In this document: positions 1-10,269 of the stretch, one piece after another
How positions within the stretch are numbered: the stretch's first letter is position 1
Layout: every line of letters begins with the position of its first letter
Source: Akanthomyces muscarius
Lineage: Eukaryota; Ascomycota; Sordariomycetes; Hypocreales; Cordycipitaceae
Direction of reading: 5' to 3'
NCBI RefSeq assembly: GCF_028009165.1
Contig: NC_079244.1
Coordinates: forward strand, 1,488,001-1,552,000
Length of the DNA: 64,000 nucleotides
The notes under the pieces: generated by a model
The model's input: the letters and a program-made list of their open reading frames with translations, nothing else
What the model was told of the DNA's origin: nothing
The model's database searches: none
Program-made: the position numbers and the translations under genes

Positions 1-405
1 TCTCACCAGAGTACATAGCCTGTACAAGAAGCCCATCTACATCACAGAAAATGGATGCCCTTGTCCAGGGGAAGACAAGATGACAAAGAGCGAGTCTGTC
101 GATGATCCGTTTCGACTTCAGTACTTCAAAGACCATCTGGATGCGATTGGTAAATCGAGACAGGACGGAGCGATCATCAGCGGCTACTTTGCTTGGTCCC
201 TGATGGACAACTTGGGTAAGAACCTCTCTTAGCGATTGTTAAATTTGCAACCTACTGACATGAAATAGAATGGTCAGATGGCTTTGGCCCTAGATTTGGC
301 GTCACATACACAGACTATGACACGCTGGAGCGGACGCCGAAGAAATCAGCGTTGCTTCTCCAGGAACTAATTGCGGAAAGAAAGCAGCCTATCAGTTGCT
401 CATAA
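1..405 (+). CDS. GH1 beta-glucosidase, 3' end only
   Basis: This is the C-terminal part of a glycoside hydrolase family 1 beta-glucosidase; the gene starts left of the window. Exon 1..215 is read from base 2, followed by an intron 216..268 (GTAAGA...TAG) and a last exon 269..405. The piece carries the GH1 nucleophile motif ITENG (Glu codon 47-49). Across the splice it carries the family signature DNLEWSDGFGPRFGV, which lines the -1 subsite. No C-terminal secretion or peroxisomal signal is visible (it ends ISCS), so an intracellular enzyme is likely. It would hydrolyse short beta-glucosides such as cellobiose or sophorose to glucose. It converges on the regulator at 455, only 49 bp away. Family assignment is firm; substrate is inference. 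Confidence 0.93.
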
Positions 406-454
406 TGCAATTCTACCGTACAAATACACTTTCTAGACAATGATTGAAGATATA

Positions 455-2341
455 TTACAGTATCCAAGAAGAATTGCTGCGGAGTGCATCAGACGCCTTT
501 GAATCTAGCCTCGTCAAAATGTCCAACAGAACGTCAAAGTCGCCGCGAGCTCGTGCCGCAATTGGCGAATTTGGATTTCGATGGATTATCGCCATTAGAC
601 TGGCACCAATCAAACGAAGCTTTTCTACCTATAGTTTGATTAGCAGAGGCTACGGCGAATAGAAAACTTTACGCAAGACTTACATAAGGCTCGCCGTTCA
701 CTTGAAGCGCCCAAAATGGGACTTCGTGTATGACGCGCAGCGCATCCCTTACAATCTCTGTCTTTTGCAAATCTGTCTGCTCTATGCCAGCAGTAAGATA
801 AGACAGATGCTCAAACTTTTGTACAACAACCATACGTAAGCAGTGCATCGATACTTGAAGGTTTGCGCATTGTATCAAAAACTGATTGGGCTGAAAGACC
901 TCGGATTCCGCGGTCGGCGCAAAAGGATGCGACTTCAGGAACGACGGCAGCTCGTCTAGGCTTGTGATGAAGGAAATGTACAAGGGGTCAACAATTTCGC
1001 GTTGAGGTGGGCTCAGGCTATTCACCAAGCCACCCTTGGACTGGTCTTCCAAGACGCGAAGGGCGAGCAGTAAATCTGCCGCTGCGCCCCAAAGCCGTAT
1101 ATTGGCATTGAAGCCGAGTATGAGTTTTTGACGCTTGGTGGAAGCCGGCTCACTGGAGCGGACGCTGGTCGGAGAAACTGGCATCTGCGACTCCTCCTCG
1201 ATGCCAGAAGGGTACGAGGCCGTGACTCCGCACTCAAACGAGTACTTGTGCATGGTGATCGGCCTATTGTTCAGAATGGCGGCCGACTTGTCGCCCATGT
1301 ACACGATCCAAAACACGCGGCGCCGCATCTCCGCCTCGATTGGATACAGGCCTTCGTAGCTCGACTCTTCGTGCAGTCTCATGACTTGCGCCAGACGCGT
1401 GGCTTCCCCGAAAATGTGCCACGAAAATTTGGGCTTGCCCGAAGCGTGGACGCAATTTGAGTGAAAGTATCGAATGGTGATGGAGCTTGCGTTGGGGTTC
1501 TCGAGGTCCGTCTCCAGGTATTCGGCAAGGCAGTTCCGCGAGGCTTGGAGAAAGGCGTCGGCCACAGTTTCGCCGTTCGGGAAAATGTCCTTGGGGAGGA
1601 GAAATGCGGCTTCTGCGCAGACGGCAGTTATTAGGGTAAAGGTAGCGTCGGCGCATTTCTCCAGGCGTGGCGCGCGGTCCGATGGCACAAAGTACGCCAA
1701 GCTATCCCGAAGACTAGGCTCGTGAACCAGAGGTGTAAGAGGATAGAGATACTCGAAGAAGAGGTCTATGCCTTGATTCAATATTGCGTCGAAGTTCAGG
1801 CCGCGTGCCGTAATCTCATCCACCAAGTTCTCCCATCGTTGAAGAACAGACAGCTTTGAGCCGTCTGTACTCGGACGTGAAGGACTTGCCGTGACATTGC
1901 GAGGTAGCAAACTGGTGTCAATCGGAACGGCGCTTGTGGCGCTCCAAGGCTCCTGTGTCGTTGAAGTGCCGAAATTGAGACTGCTTGAAGGGGATGGGTC
2001 GTCGAATCTCAGAGGAGGAATGTCCGAAAACCTCGGAGTACCGCCGTCGGCACTGGGTTTCTTCTTTGCTTTTGGACCCCTCCGGGCTGTCGGAAGATCG
2101 AAAGTGCAGCTTGTCCGAGCTGCGAGACATTGCGCACAGCTCCCAGAAGGTGGAAGATCGCACTGTAGAATATGGGGTCAGAGGGCCTGTCAAAGAAACG
2201 ATCGGAGAATTACGCGGATTGAGCTACCTTGCATTTTCTCCGACGGCAACGGTCGCAGGCTCTAGCGCCGAGCTGCCTTCGCTCCTTCACCACTGGCGGC
2301 GCAGCTTCAAGATCCGAGGCGGAAACCGCTGATCCAGACAT
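455..2341 (-). CDS. Zn2Cys6 transcription factor with fungal_trans domain
   Basis: Predicted nuclear regulator of 588 aa from three exons: 2341..2228, 2162..684 and 628..455. The first intron splits the zinc cluster. The joined N-terminus reads CDRCRRRKCKC, then six-residue spacing to CAQC and a last Cys, giving the complete C-X2-C-X6-C-X7-C-X2-C-X6-C pattern at about residues 29-56. A basic RRGPKAKKK stretch follows. The middle is a fungal-specific transcription-factor domain (about residues 100-470). The second intron (629..683, donor GTAAGT) restores a conserved C-terminus ending in a region with FDVLLDILTRLDSKASDALR; without it the frame stops early at 669. The gene is divergent from the glycosidase at 2852 and abuts a GH1 gene, suggesting a pathway-specific sugar regulator (inference). 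Confidence 0.9.
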
Positions 2342-2851
2342 TTCCTAGACATGGCGGAGAAATGGATACACTTGGCAAGGAGAGGGCGGCAGCAGAGCCG
2401 GTGCATCGGGGTGCAGCTCAAGATATATTCCGGAGTTTTCGGGAGCGGGCTCGACTTCCCTTCAGAGAAACTTGGCTAACCGCCTTGTGCACAAAACCCG
2501 CCAGGGAACACGCACTGAGGCTGACAATAAGGCGCATCAATTTCTCCGCCCCCAGCTCCACAGTCACCTCATCAGCTGGATGGAAACAGCTTAGCTGGAC
2601 GCAGTGGCAGGGCGGTAATATTAGACTCAATAGGAATCTAGGCTTTGTTCTATTGTTGCGACGGGCAGCGGCGCGGAGTCAGTCCAACCTAGCGAGATAT
2701 ACATCGGCCTGCGGAATAAGACCGCCTGCCGGAACGCGATGACATAAAAGGGCCCGAGTCCGCGGTCTGGATTAGGCAGACTTCAAATACGAGACCAGGA
2801 GACCGAGCAAGTTACCGATTTTATATGCCATTGCACAGACTGTAGCTGAAC
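2342..2851. promoter_or_regulatory. divergent promoter between regulator and glycosidase
   Basis: A 510-bp gap between two divergently transcribed genes. It holds a CGG/CCG dyad (listed separately) and a TATA-like ACATAAAAG near 2741-2749, about 105 bp upstream of the glycosidase start. No other gene is visible in it. Confidence 0.5.
2705..2731. promoter_or_regulatory. candidate Zn2Cys6 binding dyad
   Basis: CGGCCTGCGG, a 7-bp spacer, then CCGCCTGCCG. The two arms are inverted repeats matching at 8 of 10 positions and contain CGG-N7-CCG, the kind of site dimeric zinc-cluster factors bind. It lies 121 bp upstream of the glycosidase start and 364 bp from the regulator start. The site is seen in sequence; binding is inference. 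Confidence 0.4.
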
Positions 2852-4717
2852 ATGAAGACTGTCTCATTGTGCCTGCTGTGGTCGGGGCTGGTGACTGGGC
2901 TGGCGACGCCGCCATCTTCCCCACCATCATGCCGCTTTGCACTAGACTGGACTCAAGACGATGTTGTGAAGAATTCAGATCAATTTGAATGGGATCTCCT
3001 GTACTGGGAGGGACAATTCCATCAAAACGATGTTTCCTATAATTCCGAAAATGGCATGTCGTACGATGGCACGCAGCTGGACTGGGTGACTGGAGAACGC
3101 ACCAAGAAACACCCGTTCAGCGCTGCAAGCAAGGAGGTGAACAAAAACACGGACGGATGTGTCTTGAAACTATCGAAAAACTAACGATTGAACAGGCCCT
3201 CCAGATCATGGTTTACGCTCATGCCATTGCCGGGTCTTCCAAGGCGGCCCGGTTCCTTTCACCCGACGAGCCCAAAAAAGCGCCCAAGCTTGCCGCCTCA
3301 ATAATGGAGACAAAGCTGAAGACGTACCTGCAATTCAACGCCACATATCCCGGATTTGGTGGCTTCATTCCATGGATGACCACGAGTTCACAAAATATTG
3401 AACCGACATGGGATTGGGTCAACAGAGTCCCGGGCCTAGATAATGGGTAAAACAAATTTGCCAAATTTCCCAGCTGCGTTAGACTAATATGCCGTGTACA
3501 GCGAATTGCTTTGGGCCGTGTATGGTTGCATCAGCGCCCTCGAAAAAAGCTGCAGGGCGTCTGACCGTCGCCTTGCCTCTGAATGGCAAAAGTGGTTCGA
3601 CTACGCCAAAACCACAGTTGACAAGGTGTTTTACCAGGGCGACGGCCATGTCTGTGCCGTGACCAAGATTGGTGACCAGAAGCTACCTGTCGATGACCCG
3701 AAGCAGGCGTACGCCTGTGAGAGCCCTGCCTACCTGGATGATCCATATGAGGGAGAGCTCTTTACATATTTTATCGAGTTTTTCAGCGGATTGTCCAAGG
3801 CAGAGAAAGAAAAGCTCTGGGTTGCCAAACGTGCGAAATTGGTCAGCGTTGAATATGATGTGGGCGGTATAGGGCCCATCACCGTTGAGCAAGGTATGCT
3901 GCCAAGAAAACATGAGCATTGCACAAGCTAACGTAACTAGGATATTGGTTTTCGGCACATGAGCCGTGGAAGGTGTTGGAGCTTCCATACTACGATGTAG
4001 ACATTATCCGGTAAGTTGAGCAGGAAATACTTCACCGACATCCACTAAGGCTTGCAAATAGGCGCCTGCACCATAACGCTGAGCGAGTGCGAACTTGTAA
4101 TTCTATAGTCACCAAAGTTCCAGGTCTCTTTGCGTCAGTCAACAACTCGACTGATCCGAGCAACGATGAAATTATTGGATACATTTCGCCCGCTGGAATC
4201 GTCTCGGTTGCTAGCCAGAAAGAGCAAGAGCACGATGTCATTACACCATACGGGGCCTGGCCCACGATCATGTTTGATAAGTCGGTCGGCCTTGCTTGGT
4301 GGTGGAATATGCTCCAGGGGAAGAAGATGCAAAGTAAGTCCAGCAGAAGCTCGGAAGCGAAAGATTGCTGATTATTTTAGACCCATATGGTAGTACAGAG
4401 TCAACGAGGGTTGATGGCAAGCTCGTGTCTGCACTGGTGACCTGGGATAGCAAAATCACCACTGTCGTGAGTCTTCTAGGCGGAGTTGGGGATTTGGTCC
4501 GCCGAAAAATGAAGGTCGACGGAATTTACGATGATTTTGTCTCAATTGCAAACGTGAGTTGTATGAAAATTCCCGAGAAGCAAAATACTAACGTAACAAC
4601 CAGCACGAGTATTCGCGAGTCTTCCATGACTTAAAGGGCGAGCACATTGAAATGTGCTTGCCGAAGCAGAGTGTGCCGGTCGCTGGCTTGGAGGACTTTT
4701 CGTCGTGTAAGCAGTAG
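2852..4717 (+). CDS. secreted glycoside hydrolase, probably GH162 endo-beta-1,2-glucanase
   Basis: Seven exons (2852..3136, 3196..3446, 3502..3893, 3941..4010, 4062..4333, 4381..4553, 4604..4717) give 518 aa with all phases consistent. The N-terminus MKTVSLCLLWSGLVTGLATP is a typical signal peptide, so the protein is probably secreted. The body is rich in Trp, Tyr and acidic residues, with blocks such as SYDGTQLDWVTGE, VPGLDNGELLWAVYG, EQGYWFSAHEPWK and NPYGSTESTRVDG, as expected of an (alpha/alpha)6-barrel glycosidase. From memory these blocks resemble the fungal GH162 family, whose founding member cleaves beta-1,2-glucan to sophoro-oligosaccharides; this match was not checked. It shares a promoter with a zinc-cluster regulator. 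Secreted glycosidase-like is secure; the family number is moderate. Confidence 0.75.
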
Positions 4718-4972
4718 TTAAAATGACAATAGTTGGCGTTGAGTTTAAGCTTAATTTCACGTTGAAATGATCCAAGAATTATCGAAGAATAATCTGTAGC
4801 GGTTTGCACTTGTAGTGACGGACTATTGAGTGCTCGGCTTCTTAGCGTGAGCCAAGAACCCGGCCGGGTATTTGGCCGACGTCATTACCCCAGACAGGAT
4901 ATAGACCTTTCATCAGCAATCATAACAAGTTGCACGACTGCATCAGACTTTGTTTTAATTCTGCTGCTTACA

Positions 4973-6307
4973 ATGTGGCGGTCACTGGGGGTTCTACGGC
5001 GTCAACTGGTAGCAGGACAATCTCAGCAGCTTTCCGTAGCCTGGCAATGTGCTGAGACTAGACCTACGCCCCTGCGGCGGCTGTCGACAACCAGGCAGCT
5101 GCGTATAATGGAAACGACGGGCTTCACAGAAAACCAGTTAATGGTTCGCGAAGCGGTATCGCAAATATGTGCTGAATTTCCCAACACATACTGGCAAGAA
5201 AAAGACCAGACAGAACAAGACCCCAAGGATTTCCACGCCGCCCTGGCCAAAGCAGGATGGCTAGGTATCGCACTACCTGAGTCGCTAGGTGGCGCAGGAT
5301 TGGGCATCGCAGAGGCCACCATGATGATGCAGACCATCACCGAGTCTGGGGCGGGCATGGCGGGTGCGCAGGCGATACACGCCAACGTCTACGCCACCCA
5401 GCCGCTCGCCAAGTTTGGATCCAAGGAGCAGCTTGAGGAGACGATACCCAACATCATCTCGGGGAAGTGGCGCGCGTGCTTTGGCGTGACGGAGCCCAAT
5501 GCAGGACTGGACACGCTGCGGCTGACGACCAAGGCCACGAGAACCGATGACGGGTACTGCATCACCGGACAAAAGATTTGGATCACCTGCGCGCAAGTGG
5601 CATCGCGCATGATTCTGCTCGCGCGGACCACGCCGCGCGACGAGGCCAAGAAGCCGAGCGAGGGCCTGTCGCTGTTCTGCATCCCGATTGACAGGGAGGC
5701 GCGCGGCCTGGAGCTGCGCAAGATCCGCAAGATGGGCGGGCGCGCGGTCGATGCCAACGAGGTCTTCTTCGACAACTACCAGGTCCCCGCCTCGAGCCTG
5801 ATCAGGGCGGAGGGAAAGGGCTTCAAGATGATCCTGCACGGCATGAATGCCGAGCGCTGCCTGCTCGCCGGCGAAGCCCTCGGGCTGGGCTACGCCGCCG
5901 TGGCCAGGGCGGCCGAATACGCGTCGGAGCGCGTCGTCTTCCAGCGGCCGATTGGCATGAACCAGGGCGTCGCGCACCCGCTGGCCGACGCCTACATGAG
6001 GCTCGAGGCGGCCAAGCTGGCCACGTACCACGCGGCGCGGCTATACGACGCCAGCAGGACGGACGAGTCGATCAAGCAGGACGCGGTGGGCGTGGCGGCT
6101 AACAGCGCCAAGTACCTGGCGGCCGAGGCGGCCTTTACGGCCTGCGAGAGGGCGATCCTGGCCCACGGCGGCATGGGCTACGCGCAAGAGTACGATGTCG
6201 AGCGCTGGTTCCGCGAGTGTCTGGTGCCTCGCATTGCGCCTGTGAGCCGGGAGATGATTCTCAACTACATTAGCGAAAAGGTGCTGCGCCTGCCTAGAAG
6301 CTATTAA
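4973..6307 (+). CDS. acyl-CoA dehydrogenase, mitochondrial
   Basis: Intronless, 444 aa from the ATG at 4973. The frame is open further upstream but without a better start. The first 45 residues are Arg-rich and nearly acid-free (MWRSLGVLRRQLVAGQ..., RRLSTTRQLR), a good mitochondrial presequence; a second start at Met46 would remove it. The body is a complete acyl-CoA dehydrogenase: FAD-contact segments CFGVTEPNAGLD and ITGQKIWITCA, the middle beta domain, and the C-terminal helical domain with HGGMGYAQEYDVERWFREC. Near the C-terminus the usual IYEGTS segment with the catalytic Glu of medium-chain enzymes is replaced by RIAPVSREM. Glu294 in GMNAERCLLAG sits at the place of the catalytic Glu of isovaleryl-CoA dehydrogenase. 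A branched- or long-chain substrate is therefore more likely (inference). Confidence 0.92.
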   Translation: MWRSLGVLRRQLVAGQSQQLSVAWQCAETRPTPLRRLSTTRQLRIMETTGFTENQLMVREAVSQICAEFPNTYWQEKDQTEQDPKDFHAALAKAGWLGIALPESLGGAGLGIAEATMMMQTITESGAGMAGAQAIHANVYATQPLAKFGSKEQLEETIPNIISGKWRACFGVTEPNAGLDTLRLTTKATRTDDGYCITGQKIWITCAQVASRMILLARTTPRDEAKKPSEGLSLFCIPIDREARGLELRKIRKMGGRAVDANEVFFDNYQVPASSLIRAEGKGFKMILHGMNAERCLLAGEALGLGYAAVARAAEYASERVVFQRPIGMNQGVAHPLADAYMRLEAAKLATYHAARLYDASRTDESIKQDAVGVAANSAKYLAAEAAFTACERAILAHGGMGYAQEYDVERWFRECLVPRIAPVSREMILNYISEKVLRLPRSY

Positions 6308-6580
6308 AAGTCATGTTCGATTAGATAAAGAGTCATACTATCTAGATTAGAAATACAAAAGTCCCAGCGTTGAAGCGTGAGGTAATTGCCGACGCTGAGC
6401 GAGCCTTGCGACAACGGAGGAGCGTCAACTCGTCAACTTGTGGGCCAGCCTGCTCGGCATCTCGATCTCGGTTACTTGACTCCTACATACACACACTACC
6501 AACGCCAAAAGAAAAGCGCGGACAGGAAAAATTGCAGGCCGCCATCTGATTGATTCCAAGACGGTTTCAATTCACCCGGT

Positions 6581-9288
6581 ATGAGCTCGCAAATGACATC
6601 ACCGTCGCCGTCCGCCAACGAAGCGGCGTCGTCGGCGAAAAAGGCGCGCGCGAAGCATGCCTGCACCGTCTGCAACTCACGGCGAGTGCGCTGTGACGTG
6701 ATGGAGGTGCAGCCATGCACAAACTGTGCCGATGCTGGTGTGCCCTGCGAGGTGCTACCGTCAAGAAGAGGAAGGTAAGCATAACTGTCCAAGCCAAAGC
6801 TTTGTGCCCGGCAAGTCGTCGGCAGTAAAAGTAAAAAAGAAACTCTGTAATATGTATGACGGGAGCCGGCTAATACAAAGGCTGCTTCTTGGCTTTTTGC
6901 TGTTAGATATCCTCGCAAGCCACGACATAAAGGACCCAGAACAAGGCATGCCCGGAATGGAGCATCTGCGTCCGCCACCGCGGAGAGCACGGATCCAGAG
7001 GACCAGATTCACAGAGAGGCCCACGCAACCACCACCACCACCACCCAGTCGCCGTCTCGGGCTGCTGCTGCTGCTACTGCTGCTCCATCCTCCTCCACGC
7101 CGTTTAGCAGTGTAGGCGCGTGCCACAGCTACCGCACGCGGAAGCAGACGGCCGCGCGCGAAGCCAGCCCTCCCGCGTCGCCCACGCCGGCCTCGTCGGC
7201 CAAGGCGTCTGGTGCGCGCTTCTTTGGCGAGAGCAACTTCCTGACCATTGTCTCGGGCGGCCGCGAGGGCGACGGCACTAGCTCCAGCCAACCCGGCGGC
7301 AGCCGGTCTCGGTACACGTTTCATCTCCCGGCCAAGAGACCGAACCCGGCCCAGGCTGAAGGCGCTGGCATCAAGGAGTCCACCCTGCGGTACCTGCGTG
7401 ACGAGGGCGTCTTTGACCTGCCATCGCAGGAGCAGTGTGCGCCGGCGCTTCGAGCCTTTTTTACCTGGTTCCACCCGTGCTTTCCTGTGGTCGATGCTGC
7501 GGACCTCGCAAAGCGCTTCACGGAAAACCGGGTGCCCAAGGTGCTGATGTATGCGATGCTGCTTGTTGGGTGCACCTACTGCAACGACTCGGTGATTTCA
7601 GACATGGGGTTCAGCGACCGGTTCCAGGCCAAGACGCTGTTTTACACGAGGGCAAAGTTGCTGTTCGATGCCGACTGGGAACGGGACGAGATTACGCTGA
7701 TTCAGTCGCTGTTTCTGATGAGTTTTCAGAGAAACGGACCTGCGGACGTTCGCGATGTACGGTATTGGCTCGGCAACGTGATTACCCTGTCAGAGTCTAT
7801 TGGCCTTCATCGATCGTGAGCACCACTCAACATCACTGCTGCGTACCGACTGACCATAGTATAGTTCATGCTCAGTCTCAAAAACAGTAGAGACGCCAAC
7901 GATGAGAAGGAGAATTTGGTGGTCGATTTATGTAAGTGCTTCCAGAAACTAGTTAGTGAAGCTGCAACATATCCAATATATCTTGCTGACATCCACAAGG
8001 TACGCGAACGCCAGTCAGCAGCGTCGCTAGGCTTGCCTAGCCGCATCAGAGACGAGGACTGCGACATTGAGACGCTGACGGCCGCGGATCTGGAGGCCCC
8101 CGACGTTGACCTAGACCACCCCATCCTCGCGCCGACGAAGCCCGAGCACATAACCTATGCCATCAAAATGGTGGAAGTTTCAAGACTAAGTAGGCGCAGT
8201 TTCCGATACCTTGCCGCACAGAGAATGCTAACGCAAAACACAGTCGGGCGCATCATTGACTTGCACTTTGTCCCCGGCCGGACAGGCTCCAAAGCCAAAG
8301 ACGTGGAGAGCCTAGACAATGCCCTCGAGGCATGGAAGGACAGCCTCCCGCAGAGCATGCGCTTTTTATCGGACGAGACGAATACCTCGGTCTGGGCGTG
8401 CCTCTTGCACCTGGCCTACAAGTACGCACCGATATCGCCTTCACCCTTGCAGAATAATGTTGCTAATGTGAAAATTGTAGCCACCTTCGGATTCTTATCC
8501 ATCGAAACAGCTACCTCCACTCCAACGACAAGACAGAGAGCAGCATGATTGTCACTGCGTCTGCATGCCGCATCAGTCGAATCGCCGAAGACATGTACAC
8601 GAGCGGCATACTAGGCTGCGGTCAGATGCACATGTACGTACCTGGAATATCCCAGTGCTATCTCGCGACAAAAAAAAAAAAAAGAACCAATCGCTAACAC
8701 ATCTCGTACAGGATCACGAGTCTCTTCACATCGCTGTGCATCCACGTCATCAGCATCCGGCGCGACACGGGCGTCAACCGGCGCATCGCCGAGAACCGCG
8801 CGCAAATGTGTCTCATCTGCCTCAAGGAGATTCAAAAGTACTGGCGCATCAACAACAACGTCCTCGACATCTTCTTCCAGTACCTCGACGCCTCCATCGC
8901 CGACCGCCTGCACGCCAAGCAGCTCTATGCCGGCAACGGCCACCCCGGCTTCGCTGCGGCGGCGGCGGCAGCGGCAGCCACCCATAGTGAGACGGCGCAG
9001 ACGTCGCTGCCGCCGGCGTCGTTTTCCATCAGCGCGAGCATGCCCTGGCAGCAGACAATGGCGACGCCAACGGCGACAACGACGACGCAGGAGCTGCCGG
9101 AGCAGCAGCAGCTGCAGACGCCAATGATGAACTTTCCGGGGGCGGCGAGCAATGTCCCGGATATCATCTTTGACGATCAGTATTTTACGAACTTGATGAA
9201 TGGCCACTGGGAGGCGGACGAGAAGATAAGCGAGCTGGGTCTGTTTCTGCAGGCCGAAGACATTACTGGCGGCAGAGGATGGAGGTGA
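6581..9288 (+). CDS. Zn2Cys6 transcription factor with fungal_trans domain
   Basis: Seven exons (6581..6774, 6907..7815, 7865..7931, 8000..8189, 8244..8421, 8481..8633, 8712..9288) give 755 aa. The zinc cluster is near residues 28-56: CTVCNSRRVRC, X7, CTNC, X6, C. A low-complexity linker follows with a (Thr)6 run and Ala runs encoded by ACC and GCT repeats. The fungal-specific domain includes FFTWFHPCFPVVD, IWWSIYVRERQ (joined over the intron 7932..7999) and SLGLPSRIRDEDCD, reminiscent of the CTF1/AmdR-like group. An Ala9 run near residue 640 precedes a Gln/Thr-rich tail that may activate transcription. The short exon 7865..7931 is the least certain join. Targets are unknown. Confidence 0.87.
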
Positions 9289-9674
9289 ATGAAATGATGA
9301 AGACGCTGGAAGTTGAAATGATTTACGGTCTAGACACGAAACATGGTTTGCAATAATTAGACGCATATATCGGTTTGAACCTAGAGATATACTGAATACC
9401 CCTTTTTATAGAGAAGAAGAAAATTACTGCTTGAGTTATGCCCATGCCAAGAGCAAAGATATGACGTTGTGAGTTGTCGTTGTTTGGAATGACTGTCCAC
9501 GAAAATGAACCGGCCAAGGCCGACTCGGCGCAGTGCCTCTACGAGTTTAGCGGCCGCGACAGTGAGCCGCCCAGCCTCGCCGTGCTCATCGACATTGTCG
9601 ATTATTTTCCACAGTCACACTCCTTTTCACAAAACTCCATTTCAATTGTCCAAGAACAAAACCACGCAGCAAAA
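9289..9674. other. intergenic, 386 bp
   Basis: Lies between the stop of the regulator and the next ATG. Its last 60 bp are pyrimidine-rich and then A-rich, typical of a fungal 5' leader. No other gene or repeat was recognised. Confidence 0.4.
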
Positions 9675-10097
9675 ATGCAGAGACTATCGAATCAGCACAT
9701 GCAGCTAGCCATGCGCAGCGCTTTACGGCCACAGCTGTCGCAGCACGTCGTTGTCGCCCGTCGCGCACTCTTGTCCACCACCAGTGCGCGCTGCCGCAAC
9801 GATGCCGGCAGCAAGATCAAGACCACCACCACCACCACCACAGCGCAGCAGCAGCAGCAGCAGCAGCAGCAAGCAGCAAAAAAACCAGCGGCGACGACGG
9901 CCGGCGAGTCGGGAAACGGAAACCCAGAGCTGCCCAAATTTAGCCTCGACGGACTCGGCGTCGGCAGAAACATGAAGGCTTTCCTCATCGTGGTGCTGTG
10001 CATCTTTGGCACCATGGAGACGTGGTTTTACTGCAAGGCCATCTGGCGGTGGTGGTACGGCGAACAAGGCCTAGCCGTCACGGCGGGAGACAAGTAA
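9675..10097 (+). CDS. small single-pass, probably mitochondrial membrane protein with polyQ linker
   Basis: 140 aa from the ATG at 9675, no intron. Residues 1-40 contain seven Arg and no acidic residue (MQRLSNQHMQLAMRSALRPQ...), a likely mitochondrial import signal. Residues 50-66 are a Thr7 then Gln9 stretch encoded by ACC and CAG microsatellites, so its length may vary between strains. After a charged linker comes KFSLDGLGVGRNMKAFLIVV and one hydrophobic segment at about 101-120 (KAFLIVVLCIFGTMETWFYC), followed by the aromatic IWRWWYGE. This layout suggests an inner-membrane protein with a short tail. I do not recognise the family and assign no function; the gene is tail-to-tail with the permease at 10270. 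Confidence 0.7.
   Translation: MQRLSNQHMQLAMRSALRPQLSQHVVVARRALLSTTSARCRNDAGSKIKTTTTTTTAQQQQQQQQQAAKKPAATTAGESGNGNPELPKFSLDGLGVGRNMKAFLIVVLCIFGTMETWFYCKAIWRWWYGEQGLAVTAGDK
9822..9870 (+). repeat. ACC and CAG microsatellites inside a coding region
   Basis: A run of ACC codons directly followed by a run of CAG codons encodes the poly-Thr/poly-Gln linker of the small membrane protein starting at 9675. Confidence 0.85.
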
Positions 10098-10269
10098 AAG
10101 GCGCGGATGTAAGGGATCCCATGTATAAAACCCATGTAATTATTACCAATCTCCTTTTTGTATCATAGTCGCACATGGACAGATAGATAACGAGGTGGAG
10201 ACTCCCGACAAAGGGACAAATCATCGCTCAAATATATTCAGAAAAAGGGCTCTCCCCACAAAGATGCAT

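Noticed and set aside
444..662. A 72-codon forward frame after the GH1 gene
   Set aside because: It lies antisense over exon 3 and intron 2 of the zinc-cluster regulator, which explains the interval better.
8611..9366. A 251-codon reverse frame
   Set aside because: It is antisense to the last exons of the zinc-cluster regulator, with biased Arg/Leu composition from the GC-rich coding strand.
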